Shown here piece after piece: positions 25,601 to 38,520 of a stretch of DNA of 64,000 nt. Location of the stretch: positions 203,633 through 267,632 of the forward strand of contig MNCI01007659.1 of assembly GCA_015680685.1 (NCBI GenBank), given 5' to 3'. The position numbers and the translations under genes were made by a program. Under the pieces are notes generated by a model, which saw nothing but the letters and a program-made list of their open reading frames with translations, did not search any database and was not told the DNA's origin. Origin of the DNA: Gnetum montanum. Lineage: Eukaryota; Streptophyta; Gnetopsida; Gnetales; Gnetaceae. Each line of letters starts with the position of its first letter. Position 1 is the stretch's first letter.

Positions 25601-28600
25601 AAATTCTCACTTGTTTTTTTGAATCAAATATTGTTTATGTTGACCATAGCACATGGTGGATCAACTCTAGTTCTACAATCCATGTTACTAATTCCTTGCA
25701 AGGGGTGCAAAACCTAAGGTAGCTAGTGGGAAGTGAGTTGTGCATCTATTCAGGAAATAAGATGCACTCACATGTGGAGGCAGTCGAAACATGCAAATTA
25801 GTTTTAAGTAGTGATTTTGTTTTAGAGTTGGAAAAGACATTTTATATTTCAAATTTTTCAAGGAATTTAATTTCTATTTCAAGGCTTGTATCATTGGGAT
25901 TTTCCTTTAATTTTTTAAACGTTGTATTCAGTTTATATTATAGATATGAACTTATTGGAAATGATACATTGATAGATGGTCTTTTCAAAATTAGTTTACA
26001 AAATGAAACTTCTTATACTTCTATGCATGTTCATGATAGTGTTGGCATTAAAAGATGTGTTATAAATGAGGAATCCTCTATGTTGTCTCATCGTAGATTA
26101 GGACATATCTCTATTGAGAGAATGAAGAGATTATTAAATGATGGAGTACTTAATACTCTATATTTTATTGACTTTGACATTTGTGTGGATTGCATATAGG
26201 GAAAGTAGACCAATATGTCAAAGAAAGGTGCCAAGAGATGTTCAGACATATTAGAGATTATACATACAAATATCTATAGTCCAGATATGGACACGTATGG
26301 TCAAAAGTATTTGATTACTTTTATTGTTGATTACTAACGATATATGTGTCTATACCTGCTTCATAATAAGAATGAAGCTTTAGATGCCTTTAAGGTGTTT
26401 AAGGATGAAGTGGAGAAATAATGCAGTAAGCAAATAAAGATAGTGAGGTCTGATAGATGTGGTGAATACTATGGTATATACATTGATGATGGACATGCAC
26501 CTAGTCCATTTGCTAAGTTTCTTCAAGGGCATAGGATTGTTGCCTAATACACTATGGCTAGTTCTCTAGACCAAAATGATGTGCTAAAAAGAAGAAACTA
26601 AGCATTATTGGACATGGTGAGGAGTATGATTAGCATCTTTAAGCTTCCTAAGTCCTTGTGGACTAAAGCTCTCAAGATGGTTGTGCATATATTAAACTAA
26701 GTTCCAACCAAGGCTATCTCAAAGACATCATTTGAGTTATGGAAAGGTTGGAAACTAAGTTTGTGACATGTATGTATTTGGGGATGCTCGTCTGAAGTAC
26801 GAGTCTATAATCCACAAGAAAAGAAGTTAGAGCCAAAGACCATAAATGGGTATTTTGTTAGATATGACGAATGATCTAAGGGATACAAATTTTATTATCC
26901 ATTACATACTACTAGGTTTGTGAAAGCAAGGAATGCTAAATTTCTTGAGAATGACTTCATTAGTGGGAGCAATCGATCTTGGAGCACTATTCATGAGAAA
27001 GATCATCCAGATGCTCAACCCTCTACTTCAAGTAATAGATTGATTATTATACAAAACATGTCTAGAGCATAAATGTGTGATGAAAAAAAAAAACTAGTCA
27101 TTGAAGTTCCATAGACCATGGATCAAGAAGTAGTAGATCTAGCTGAATAATAGATACTAGAACCTATTGAATAAGTTGTTGAACATCATGCTCCTCAAGA
27201 TAATGATGAATCAACTTTAAGGATATCTACTAGAGTAAGGAGATAAGTGATTCCTAGTGACTATATAGTGTATCTACAATAGTTTGACTACAACATAAGA
27301 AACAAAAATTATCCTAAAACATTTTCACAAGCCATGGGTTGTAAAGAATTTGACTTGTGATATGATGCCATGAAAGATGAGATGAAATTTATGTCATCTA
27401 ATGGAGTTTGAGATCTTATCAAGTTGCCTAATAGTGTAAAAACCATTAGAAGAAAATGGGTCTTTAAGACAAAGAAAGACTCATTAGGCAACAGTAAAAG
27501 ATATAAGGCAAGACTTATTGCTAAAGGGTTCACTTAGAGAGAGGGAATATATTATCTAGAGACCTTTTCTCCTATATGTAAGAAGGACTCCCTTTGTGTG
27601 ATTATGACATTGGTTGCCCATTTTGATTTCAAATTACATTAGATGGATGTAAAAATGACATTCCTTAATGATGATATAGAGAAAGAGGTTTATATGAAAT
27701 AACTTGAAGAATTTTCCTCTAGTGGTGGTGAGCAATTGGTATGCAAGCTCAAGAAATCCACATATGGATTGAAATAGGGCTCACATCAATGGTATTTAAA
27801 ATTCCATGATGTCATCACTTCATTTGGTTTTGAAGAGAACATCATGGGTCAATGGGTATACTAGAAGGTCAATGGGAGAAAAATTTATTTCCTTGTCCTA
27901 TATATTGATGATATCCTTCTTCGACCAACAATAATGGATCTCTATAAGAGGTGAAATAATTTGTCTCTAAGAACTTTGACATGAAGGATATGGGTGAGGC
28001 ATCTTATGTCATTGGTAATAAGATCCATAGGGATAGATCTAGATTATTTTGGTACTATTGTAGGAAACCTATATCAATAAAGTTTTAGAGAGGTTTCAGA
28101 TGAAGGATTGTTCATTGAGTATAGTACCCATTGTAAAGGGTGACAAGTTCAGTTTGATCTAGTGCCTGAGGAATGATTTAGAGAAAAGGTAGATGAGCAA
28201 CATTCCATATGCTTGAGCTATTGGAAGCCTAATGTATGCTTAGGTCTACATAAGACTTGACATTACATTTGCTATGGGAATGTTGAGTAGATATCAGAGT
28301 AATCCAGGCAGTGACCACTGGAGGGATGTAAAGAAGGTGATGAGGTACCTTCAAGGTACAAAAGATTACGTGCTTATGTATAGACGAACTAACAATTTGG
28401 AGGTGATTGGGTACTCTGATTTAGACTTTGTTGGCTATGTTAATTTAAGGAAATCAACATTTGGTTATGTTTTTATGCTAGCTAGAGGAGTTGTGTCCTG
28501 GAGGAGTGGAAAGAAAACTGTAGTTTCTACTTCCACAATGGAGGCAGAGTTCATTTCTTATTTTGAGGCTACTTCACATGTTGTATGGTTGAAGAGTTTC

Positions 28601-28870
28601 ATGTTGGGCCTTAGAATTGTAGATTGTATATCTAGGTCATTAAGAATATTTTGTGACAATTTAGCTGTTTTCTTTATGAGTAAGAATAATAAGAGTAATA
28701 TTGAAGCAAACACATCGACATAAAGTACTTAGTCATTAGGGAATGTATTAGAAAAAACAAAGTTGTCATTGTGCATATAAGCACTGAATTAATGATAGTT
28801 GATCCTTTAACAAAAGAAATGCCACCAAAGTCATTTAAGGATCATGTATTTTAGATGGGACTTGGTTCCA
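25600..28870 (+). pseudogene. Copia-2 pol: protease, integrase, RT, RNase H
   Basis: Protease relic WWINSSSTIHVTNS at 25653-25694, where the catalytic Asp and Gly are now Asn and Ser. GAG-pre-integrase zinc segment LSHRRLGHISIERMKRL and CVDCI at 26074-26199. Integrase core: FIVDY, then VRSDRCGEYYG near 26440, and LKRRN near 26590, where the family's catalytic Glu reads Lys. RT: RRKWVFKTKKDSLGNSKRYK and ARLIAKGFT near 27450-27535, ETFSPI, and an intact YIDD box near 27902-27913. RNase H: RYLQGTKDYVLMYRR, STSTMEAEFISYFEA and VVWLKSFM at 28274-28723. The end reads DPLTKEMPPKSFKDHV. TAG replaces Gln at several conserved places (for example after AKGFT and after YGLK). Confidence 0.95.
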
Positions 28871-29162
28871 TAATGTAATTTTTTTGTATGTACAATTTTA
28901 CAATCTTAATGAAACTCTTATTCAGTGGTGATGTTTTCTCATATTCAGTTTGTGCATATAGTTATTAGAGAAAATTCACATATGGTAGGACTTAAAATGA
29001 ACATTGGGTTTATTCATAAAGTTTAGTTATCATATACAGAATTAAGTTTAAGAAATAATACATTATAATACATGGAAGATAATACTCACATTCAAAGAAA
29101 CTATCACCATGATTCATGTATTTATTTCTTAAAATTTTGGTTTGATGGATATTAGGTTAAAT

Positions 29163-29182
29163 ATGGAGACTAAGTGGAAGAA
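29163..29182 (+). other. Copia-2 polypurine tract
   Basis: ATGGAGACTAAGTGGAAGAA abuts the TGTAAG start of the 3' LTR, matching the purine-rich tract ending in AGTGGGAGAA common in plant copia elements. Confidence 0.8.
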
Positions 29183-29790
29183 TGTAAGCAATTATGGAAA
29201 GTTTTCATGTAACCATAAATACATTATGGAAAGTTTCAAAGTAATCATTTACGTGTTACATAAAGTATCAATGTAACTGTAAATGTGTTATGGAAACTTT
29301 TAATGTAACTATTGACACATTATGAAAAGTTTTAATGTAATTGTAAATGCATTATAGAAATTTTCAAAGTAACTATTTACACATTATGGAAAACTAATGG
29401 TTCCAAAATAGAAACCAACTAAATTTATTGTAATGGTTACCAAAAGAATGGTCTCATATTTTCCATTTAAATCAAACGTTAAAATATGGTAATGTAATTT
29501 TCATGCCTATAAAATGTTCTTGATGGGAGAACAAATGGTATCAAAATACATCACAACAATGTTACAGTTTTGGTTCCTATCATAGATACTCCGAGTTTGA
29601 GTACACCATTATTGTTGAACATTAGTGTGATAGAAGAATTAGAACACTCTCTGAAACAAGTTCACGCAAAAGCATCAATGGCTTTTTCAATTTATTTCTA
29701 CATTTTGATGACTTGTGCAATTTGGTAATTTTGTGTAATTTTGTTAGATGCATGTTTTGGCTAATTTTTTTCTGCACAAATTTTCTTACA
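29183..29790 (+). repeat. Copia-2 3' LTR
   Basis: 608 bp with intact tips TGTAAG and CTTACA. It opens with six 32-bp subrepeats against three in the 5' LTR; the downstream part aligns throughout. Confidence 0.95.
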
Positions 29791-29795
29791 TTAAT

Positions 29796-31690
29796 CACTA
29801 GTCAAAATGGAATTAATATGAAGTCAAAATTTACATATATTATATGAGGTACCAAAAAAACTAAAATTTGATGAAAATTTAGATGAGTTACAGAGAAAGT
29901 TGACCTACAATGGAAATTTAATTTGGTAGAGGAATCAATGACATTGTTGGTGTAGAGGGTAAGAGAGCTCATGCTAGAACAATAGATTAGTTTTTGAAAC
30001 ATGACTTCTATATAAGGACTACTAATGAACTCAAATTCAAAAAAATCTAAAAATAATTCCTAAAAATATTGGTGGCATGTGTAAATGGAATATGTAAGTC
30101 TAGCTTCAAAGAAGAACAATGGTGATAGGCATGTGATGAACTCTAGAAGTATCAACAATGAATAATCTCGATGATATCACTAGAGAAAGGCCTAATTTGT
30201 AAGGTTGAAAGTAAGGAGACCACATACCAACAATTTTGCTTAATTTTCCAACATCACACACCATTGAGCTTTACATAATTTGTTTAAGAGGAAAAACAAA
30301 ACTTCACTTCTTTATATGTAAATGAAAACTAGGTTAATTTTTTCTTGCTTTTGATTTTTATTAGTTTATTTTATTTTTAGAGGAGGAAGGGGGGAAGGGA
30401 AGATAACTTAACACTAGGATCTTGAATTTCAAGGTAAGAATAATGAGGCATATGTAATTAAAGATTGATGATGAATATCTCTAATGTTTTCTATTAAGGT
30501 CTAAGCCCCATGTATTACATGGATGATGTTGTTATTAATAGCCATGTGGGATGAGTAGGGTTAAAGATTGAATGTGGATGTATAGTTTCGTAGATTGTTA
30601 AATTTTATGGTTATGTTTGTATATTATACATAAATGGGTATGTGATGAATGGAATGATCTGAGAGTTATGAAAAATTATATGTGATGTTGAGGTAACCAA
30701 CATGATCTTGATATTATGTATTATGAGTTTGTTTCTATCTTAGGTTCTTTTGGATATTTTGATTATCACTTGTAATAAATTAAATGTTATTATGAATATT
30801 TATTCTAAACTTCACCAATGCATGTTCCAAGCTTGGGTATGAAAGTAGAAGGATTAACATGAGGTTTGATAGCTAGTTGTAAAACCTTATCAAATGTCAT
30901 GGATGAGTTCATTTTTAGATTTTAAAAATGCTAGGACATTCCTGAAATGCAATGCACAACACTCAGGGGCTAATTGCTATAGAAAATTGGCAAGAACTTG
31001 TAGAAAAAGATCTAGCTCTTCATAGAGACAAATGATGAAAATGAAATCATGTAGCTGATGCATTTTCATTGGGACAAGACTAGGATGATGATGATTGGAT
31101 GATTATTATTTATTTTACTAATAAACTTTAAATATGTTTACCTTTATTTCTAGAAGTCTAATTAAGGTGAAATTGGTGTTGTTGGAATCATCTTCTTATG
31201 TACTTTTTAATTATAAAATATATTTTATCTTTTGGTATCTACCTTTTTGAAGGTTATATTAGTAGTTATTTTATGCAATTATATGTAGATTAAGGAGTAT
31301 GCTTGTTGCAAGAAATTTTATCATGCCATGTAGTGATATTTCCTTTATGAAGTTTGTGTGATTGTTAGACTTGGATATATATGGTAATATCATATATTTG
31401 GCTTAGATGTGTTGTGATTATGACGTGTGATTGCTTAAGCTAGGCTAGATTAGTACATGTCTTCATGACAATGCTTGTAATAGTCATTTTGGGTGGCATT
31501 AGCATGAGGATAAGGACTAGCTAGTGATGAAGTACATTGGAGGTAGGCATGGATTAGCCCCCACTATAATGCATTAGTGAGGCTCCTATCTTAGGTCTCA
31601 TCCTAGGAGTGAGAGAGCATAGGTGTGCTCATCTTTATCAGTAATATGTGGTATAGGTGTGTACATTCCTATAGCTAGTCCTCAGGAAGG
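29796..31690. other. Unassigned spacer between Copia-2 and Gypsy-6
   Basis: No gene or boundary-defined element is recognised. Very AT-rich. A short D-rich frame near 31060-31110 is too short to place. Confidence 0.5.
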
Positions 31691-31695
31691 TTAGT

Positions 31696-32271
31696 TGTCA
31701 CATCCCCATTTCCAAATGATGCTGCTGCTCAATGAAGATGGTCCCTTTTTATAACAAGTGTTATTGTTATCTTAACAAGACTTGAAAAGGTAGTTGTAAT
31801 TGAGACCTGCAAGGGCATATTGTAATAATGGATGTGTTTCTCAAGGTGACCTTTGGAGGTTCAACTTAAGGCAGTGATACCGAGGTTTAGAGGTTGTGCT
31901 AGGTATGGAGTGGTAGAGTTGGTATAGGCAAGTCATAGGAAACTAGGTGAAGCAGGATTAGAAGTGGACTAGCCATTACTTCTAGTTGGTAATAGGCCTA
32001 ACCATGGTGGTAGTGCTGGATTGCCTCTAAGGGTATAGATGCCAAAGGAAGAAAACCATAAGGAACACTTGTAGAGCATGATTTGGATACTCCATTCTGT
32101 ATCAATAAAGCATTCTTTTCTTTCTCTTTTTGTACTTTCTCTGTTATTTTCTTTATGAATAATGTTGAATGTTACATATATTTGATGTTTGGTAAATTTT
32201 CTTCTTATGCATAATGTCTAATATAACATATATTTGATGTTTTCCATGACATCCGGGAACAGGATGCCACA
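31696..32271 (+). repeat. Gypsy-6 5' LTR
   Basis: Starts TGTCACATCC and ends GGATGCCACA. It aligns over its whole length with 41124-41697. A TATCAATAAAGCATTC segment near 32100, likely to hold the polyadenylation signal AATAAA, is kept in both copies. Confidence 0.95.
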
Positions 32272-32273
32272 AT

Positions 32274-32286
32274 TGGTATTGGAGCA
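32274..32286 (+). other. Gypsy-6 primer binding site (initiator tRNA-Met variant)
   Basis: TGGTATTGGAGCA begins two bases after the LTR and matches the TGGTATCGGAGC form used by plant chromoviruses. Confidence 0.88.
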
Positions 32287-33208
32287 AATCATGATCCAGG
32301 GGCCATTCAGAATCATGGGCCAACTAAAACATGAGTTTGATGATGAACCATGAAACCATGACACAAGGAAGATCATTTCTGATCACTAGATGCACCATAT
32401 GTTTGATATATATCATTGATAGATGAAGATTTGGTTTTTCCTCAATTACAAGATATCTAATTCTTTTATCAATTGTAAGACATGTTGGTAAGATAAGGAT
32501 ACATCAATCCAAGTACCTCTTACCCATCTTAATATTATAAATATTAATTGAAAAGGTCATTTTTAAATTTCTTCCCAAAAGTTAGCAGCCATGACCTAAA
32601 TTGATCTTTTTTTTAAAACTCATTATCCTAAGAAACTTGGTAAAACTCATTTTGGTAAAATAAGCTAGTTTGGATCTTTTAAAATGCTGAAAATTAAATT
32701 TTATTTTTGAACTCTAGGACTATGTCCAATATATAGTACTGGCTGAGAAGATTTGAATGGTACCAATTTTGTCAAAATTTGACTTACGGTTTGGGAGATA
32801 TTGTGATTTTAAGTTTCTTGTTATACATGCATTAAAATATTATTTATTTATAAAAAAAATTTTGAAAGTGGGAGGTCAAGGGTTCAACCCTGACCATCAA
32901 ATATTTTTTTATTAAAAAAATTTTTAGCTAGTGAGGATCATGTTGGCCTTGGAAGGCCCATTGCCCATATTGCAAGGGCCGCTGCCCCCAGTCGCCACAT
33001 GCCACTACCGATTAGTTTGTCGCTACCACTTGGTTCATCACTCTACTGCACGTGCACTATGTTCTACAATATCCATCTTTTAGGATGTTTTTAGACACCA
33101 ACAATGTCATGGATCATAGGCACCCCTGGCATCTATGACATTGTCAATCAGAAGCATCCTCCAGTGTCATCGTCAGCGTTAGATTTAGAAATCCCACTAG
33201 CATAGCGC
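32287..33208 (+). other. Gypsy-6 leader, no coding content seen
   Basis: No gag is visible. GGTTCAACCC near 32888 resembles a tRNA B box but has no partner. The right part (32990-33200) is GC-richer than its surroundings. Confidence 0.5.
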
Positions 33209-33522
33209 TGGCTTTGCAAACCCTATTTTGGGCCATGTAAGCTTTGAAAAGGATCATGCACATCCTAAAAAGGACCATGCAGGCCCTAGACAGGGCCATG
33301 CATACCCTCAAATAGGCCACATGAGCCCAATGAAGAGTCATGTAGGTCCCAAACAAGGCTATGTGAGCCATAGGAAGGGCTGCACAGGCCCCAAAGAGGG
33401 CTATGCAAGCCCTTAGATGGGCTACATGGGCCTTGAGGTGGGCTACGTAGGCCCCAAAGGGGTAGCATAGGCCCTAATGAGGGCTGTGTGAGCCTTGGAA
33501 AGAACCTGTGTAGGCCTAGGCC
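33209..33522. repeat. Minisatellite: about fifteen 21-bp units, each self-complementary
   Basis: Units of 21 bp (one of 20) follow the pattern GGGCTATGCAAGCCC plus six variable bases, from 33209 to about 33522. GGGC-ATGCA-GCCC within each unit can fold back. Because 21 is a multiple of three, frames stay open on both strands here; that does not indicate a protein. Confidence 0.88.
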
Positions 33523-34580
33523 ACACTACCCAACATAGTTTCCCCTCCACCATGCATCAACCATGTCGCAGGCCCTTTGCCATGTCATATCCACTGCATG
33601 TTGCCTCTAGGGCCATTGCCATTCACTGCTCAGCCACCTAGTAGCCAAGACTACCAATTCCTTTTGGTCACCACTGTTAGTGTGCCATTGTACCAATTGT
33701 TGCCACTCGATGGAAAAATTTTCCGTTAATAGACTAAAGATTCGAATTTTTCATCAACTAACAAAAAATTCAAAATTCTTGTTAACTAATGGAAAATTAA
33801 ATATTCCCATTGAAAAGTCGTTAGTTAAATAAAAAGACATGAAAAAATTTTCAAAAATGGAATTAGGTGCTAAGGTAATAATAAGAATAAAAATTCCATA
33901 ATTAAGCATGCTCATTCTAGAATAGGACTAGGATGGATGACCTCTTAGGAAGTTTCATTTTTCATACCAAAGGCCTTTAACCTCAGAAGCTAGAACTTTT
34001 AATTTTAGAAGTTTTTTCAATGAATGAAGAGTTGTTTCCTACATATTTTAACCTTTTGAACCCAATGGTAAAGTCAAATCTATCCTAGGAAACCCCAAAA
34101 TTAGTTTTTACTCCTTGCCCAACATAGTGCCTTAACATCATCAAAATTTTAATTTTAGTGTAACTTAATGATACGATGTTCATTTTTAACATATGAATAG
34201 TCGTTTCCTATATTTTTCATCCTTTTGAACTTAATGGTGAGGTCATATTTATCATCTAGATACTTGATAATTCATTGATATCATAAATTGTGCCTAATGA
34301 ATTAAACCTTTTTGGAACCTTAAGATCTTTATGGCATGTCATTAGTTACACTAATAGAGTTAGTATTATTAAGGGGGGTAGAAAGGTCATTAAGAGTTAG
34401 TTAACGTATTAGTTAAGTTGATGTATTATTTGGAGAATAAATTGATGAAACAAAATAGTCTTCAATGATCAAGACGATGTATATCAATTTGTTGTGCAAC
34501 CAAATCATATGACAAAAACAACATGAAGACTCAAAATATTGTTTCAACAAGGAGTAAAATACCCATAAAGAGTAATGATC
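33523..34580 (+). other. Gypsy-6 interior before the captured gene
   Basis: No recognisable protein. The left part keeps the GC-richer, C/A-rich composition of the minisatellite neighbourhood; the rest is AT-rich and unassigned. Confidence 0.5.
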
Positions 34581-34589
34581 TAGAAGAGA

Positions 34590-35271
34590 ATATAAGAATG
34601 AGAATGAATGTTGCAACATACAATGTGCTTGCAAGAACCTTAGCAAGTGAGAAACAACATTCACTATGTCCACCGTGGGCTTTGGATTAGCATGAATATT
34701 GATATCCATGCATTTTAGTAGAGTTAAAAGATTTGGATGCTGATTTTTTATGCCTACAAGAAGTTTTTCCATGGGAATTTCTATACCAATTCCAACCACA
34801 CTTGGAAAATATGGGATAAAATGAACTTCATGTGATGGAAAGGAAAGAACAATCAAGATTTCAGAAAAATCAAATAGGCTTGGTAGTCATTTTGAAAGTC
34901 CATCTATAAGGAAGATGTGTATGCATGGTTAACACACATTTAATTGCCAAATCAACATGTTCAAATGTTAGACTATGTCAAGAAGCATAGTTGATTAAGA
35001 AAATAAAAGAAATTTTGAAGAATAAGTTATTCTTAAGTTATAATGATCAAGTGCCAATTGTTCTTTGTGGAGACTTTAATGTAAATGTTGGAAGTAGTGT
35101 CTATCAATTTTTAAAATATGGATATGTAAAGGAATCCTTGGAAGATGAACTTGATTTGAAGAAGATGTTTCCATCAATTCAACATAAAATTCCATTGGCT
35201 AGTGCACATTCTACTTATTTGGAATCTTCAATAGATAAATCAAATTCTAGAATTCTAGGATAAATGATGTT
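34590..35271 (+). pseudogene. CCR4-type deadenylase pseudogene, N-terminal part of the nuclease domain
   Basis: The plus strand reads NVATYNVLARTLASEKQHSL then CPPWALD (34605-34690), DADFLCLQEVFPWEF (34735-34780), IGLVVILKV and VNTHLIA (34875-34945), and an open frame at 34991-35263 with VPIVLCGDFNVNVGSSVYQF and HKIPLASAHSTY. These are the hallmarks of the CCR4 (CNOT6/Nocturnin) nuclease fold: SYNVLA, CPPWAL, CLQEV with the metal-binding Glu, NTH, and CGDFN with catalytic Asp and Asn. CCR4 shortens mRNA poly(A) tails in the CCR4-NOT complex. Stops and a missing stretch between CLQEV and NTH mark it dead. No introns are visible, so a spliced transcript is the likely source. It continues at 40411. 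Confidence 0.85.
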
Positions 35272-35462
35272 TAATGAACCATGTTTTACTTGGATTTGAT
35301 ATCATGTATTCGATATCAAAGCTCCAATATCAGATACCCAATATCAAGGCTTAGAAGCGATGTTGGATATTTGATATTGTGGCATGTATGTCAGCCTATA
35401 AATATAGTGCTTGGGAGCATGGTTTGGGCATTAGTTTTTCGTAGGTTTTTTTAGTAGAGTAG
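35272..35462 (+). repeat. Gypsy-2 5' LTR, truncated to 191 bp
   Basis: Aligns with 39550-39740 and stops abruptly at AGTAGAGTAG. It keeps U3 with GATATC words and the TATA box. A palindromic block at 35306-35337 corresponds to the one at 39584-39615. Confidence 0.9.
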
Positions 35463-35466
35463 ACAA

Positions 35467-37190
35467 AGATAGAAATCAAACCCAAGGGCACAATCAAAGA
35501 CATCACAATGAGCATAGACAAGATTGTCACAATCAAACAAACAGAAATAGAAATTTTTATCATAACATGTTAGATGATGATGAACCCTTTTTGACCACTA
35601 AGAGCTTGATGCAAATCATGGAGGTAGTTAAGATACCTCACAGACATCTCTAGGAAGGTTGCCTACCTAGGCTTGAAATGAATAATATCCCTAAGTTCAT
35701 AGGAGGCTATGATTTTGATCCACAAGATCATTTACAAACCTTCTATGATGCCTGTGCCTTATACAATATTGAAAGTGGAAATCCAATAGTGAAAGCAAGA
35801 AAATCAACACTAATCGATGAAGTTGAAGGTTGGTATAGATCATTGGAACCAAGTTCCACCTGCTAGTGATTCACAATGCTGGAACTTTTCTATGAAAAAT
35901 ACCAAACCTATGAGAGAGTGTCCAACCTAAGAAAAAAAATCCAATAGTGAAAGCAAGAAAATCATGAACCCTTGGATGTGCCCTGGATAGATACTATTCA
36001 CTACTACATAGATGTCTTGGCTATGATTTCTCTCAAAAAGAGCAATTTTTCCACATCCTAGATGGGCTTTGTAATGAAATGAGGGAGACCCTTGAGCTCT
36101 ATGCCCAAGGTTAATTATCTAAACTAAAAGCCAATCAGATATAAAGGCTAATTGGGTAGGTGGAAAAATAAGAAGGAGAGTTATGTAAATGAGAGAATGT
36201 AGGGGAAAATAACTGGGACCCAATTCTTGAAAAGAAAAGGGTCCATATCTATGATGAGGAAAAAGAGGCACCTATCAATGAGCTTAAAGCAAAGTGGAAT
36301 AAGATGTTGCAATGGATAAATGAGAAAGTTACAAATTTTGTAGAAATCATAGAGGAGAGAGTAGTGCAAAATGAATCAAGTGATCACAAAAAAAGGAGGA
36401 AGCAGGACGAAGAAACAGCTAGGAATACTTATTGGAAAATAGGAAAAATGGTTGAGGAAAATGAGGTTACAGAATCAACCATTGAAGAGGATGATGAATG
36501 TGACATTTGCATTTATGACCATTTGAAGGCCATTGCCTGGTCTTGTTGCATTGGAGTATTGGGCAAGTCCATTAAATTTGAAGTTTGTATAGAAGCACAT
36601 GCCTAGGAGATTTCCTTTTCTAGAATATAATGATAGCCAGTTCTACAACCAATCGTACTATCCTAGGGGGACTTATCACTAGCCTTAACATAGTCATCAA
36701 CCATAGTGGTAATACCCATAGTCATGGGGGAGGCCAACACCATATTAGCCCTACCCTTTCTATCTACCAAAATCATATGGATATTACATTCAACACGCTA
36801 TTTCTCCAAATGGTTCTACTTCCTCTACCTCAAATCACTACTACCACTTCCCAAATATTATCATCCTACAACATCTTATATGAGGGCATCACCTCACATG
36901 TCTCCTCCTTTGTCATATCCTCAATATTCTCATAGTTACCTCCATCGTATGTCATCTCCAACAACACAGGAAGGTTCAACATCACAACATCAACAAGAGA
37001 ATGTCACTTGTGCTATTAACATAACATAAATGATATTGCTAGTAGATCTCAATCAAAATATCAAAAAAGTACTTTCTTTAGGAAAGGTCATAGGCAAAAG
37101 CAAAACACTCATGGACCTACTAACTCATCAAAACCAGCATAAGGATAATCTAATGCAAGAACCTTCCTCATAAAAATGATGTCTCCCAAT
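35467..37190 (+). pseudogene. Gypsy-2 gag
   Basis: Starts directly after the truncated LTR with a His/Asn/Gln/Arg-rich linker, then DDDEPFLTTKSLMQIMEVVK. The gag core is at 35660-36130: NIPKFIGGYDFDPQDHLQTF, YDACALYNIE, VEGWYRSLEPSS. A frameshift and a short duplicated stretch (AAATCCAATAGTGAAAGCAA occurs at 35779 and 35938) follow. The frame 36304-36606 carries a charged segment and a partial zinc knuckle, CDICIYDHLK. The end (36610-37030) is Pro/Ser/Tyr/His-rich. Same gag type as Gypsy-1 and Gypsy-3. Confidence 0.85.
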
Positions 37191-37916
37191 CATACACAAA
37201 AGCTAACACCCATTACCACTCCAACATAAGACATAAATGATAAACCTATCATTGTGGAGAGGTAGAGAAGAAGCCATGCATCACCAATAATGATAAAGGG
37301 TGCAGTGTGGGCTAGAAGTTTGAAATATTAACACAACCTCTATACCAACCCATCATAAAGTTCAGAAGCAAGTGTTCGAGCAAAAGCTAGTCTACACAGT
37401 AGCCACTAAATCAGAAGACACCTAGTGGCTTGAAAATGAGAATATAAAACTATTTCAAAGATGCACAGAAGTAATTTATTTGCTTATTAGTTGTAGAATT
37501 TTCTAATTCTTCATATGTTTTTCATTTCTTAATATTTTTGTTTTCTTTATGAATGTAAGTAATGATGCAAAAGTCAACGATATGTGTTGGATTTTTGTGC
37601 TATGCTATCAAGATGATTAGGCAAGTAATTGTGTAAAGTAGTGAGAACACCTCATCTATCCCTTCGATTCTCTAAATAAAAGGTCTTTTTCATGGTTCTT
37701 CTTTTATGAAACTAAAATTCATCAATGATCATTGTATCTTGAAGAAAGAGACAATGAATAAGTGGGAATGACAAAGGGTGTGACGTTAAGGGGACTTCTT
37801 GGATTCTCTTCTTAGCTTCCTTCATGTGGTTTATGACTCCTCTTGGAATGTATCATCACTCCTCCATCGACTAATAAAAGGAAGCTCTGTCTTCGCATGG
37901 TGTAGTTCTCATCCAG

Positions 37917-38015
37917 AAAAAAAAAACAAGAAGAAGAAAAGAAAGAAAGAAAAATAGAAAAAAAAAAAAATAAAAAATAAAAAAAGGGAAAAAGATAGCA
38001 AAAAAGTAATAAATA
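37917..38015. repeat. A-rich low-complexity tract
   Basis: About 100 bases of A with G and T. It corresponds to the A-rich core that is duplicated in Gypsy-1 at 17524-17705. Confidence 0.8.
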
Positions 38016-38520
38016 ATAATGGGAATTAAAAGCACATCCCTTAGACACAATAATGGGCTACAAGCACTAGTTATCGGGCTGGAAAGACATGTTACCCATG
38101 CTTGAAGGCACCCCTCTAACTAAGGCCCTTCCTTCCTTCTTCTCTTTTCTTCTCTTTTTGGAGTGATGATTGTTCTTTGAGGTGATTGTGGACTCATGGT
38201 GGTCAGTAGGAAGGAACACATTAATGCAAGTTCACTATTCATGGTATGGACTTGGTTTGAACTTGGATGGATAGGTATGCTGATCATTTTAATCATACTT
38301 TTCACAAGAACCTATTGGGGACATGGTCAAGTACCTCACATCTCGATCTCTACAATCCCTTCTCATCCCATTATTCACCTCATTGCTACATGAAATTATG
38401 AGCCTTTTGGTTTTGTGTACTATAGTGCAACATCCCAATCATGACATTTGTGTGTTGTTTGGAACAAAGGCATGGTCTACATTTAACTTCTTGGGTACCC
38501 ACAGACATCTATAGAAGTGG

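Larger units (their letters stand above)
23213..29790 (+). mobile_element. Copia-2: complete Ty1/copia LTR retrotransposon with target duplication
   Basis: Two LTRs flank a copia-order pol (integrase before RT). TTAAT at 23208-23212 and TTAAT at 29791-29795 are a perfect five-base target duplication. The 3' LTR starts TGTAAG and ends CTTACA; the 5' LTR has decayed to TATAAT at its start. The element is 6.6 kb and all frames carry stops. Confidence 0.95.

Noticed and set aside
31020-31110. D-rich peptide (NHVADAFSLGQ) as a LINE RNase H remnant
   Set aside because: Too short, with no supporting motif on either side.
32880-32905. tRNA B-box-like GGTTCAACCC, possible SINE
   Set aside because: No A box at the right distance upstream, no tail and no target duplication.
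33144-33468. Overlapping open frames on both strands with repeated short peptides
   Set aside because: They come from the 21-bp minisatellite; a repeat length divisible by three keeps any stop-free frame open.
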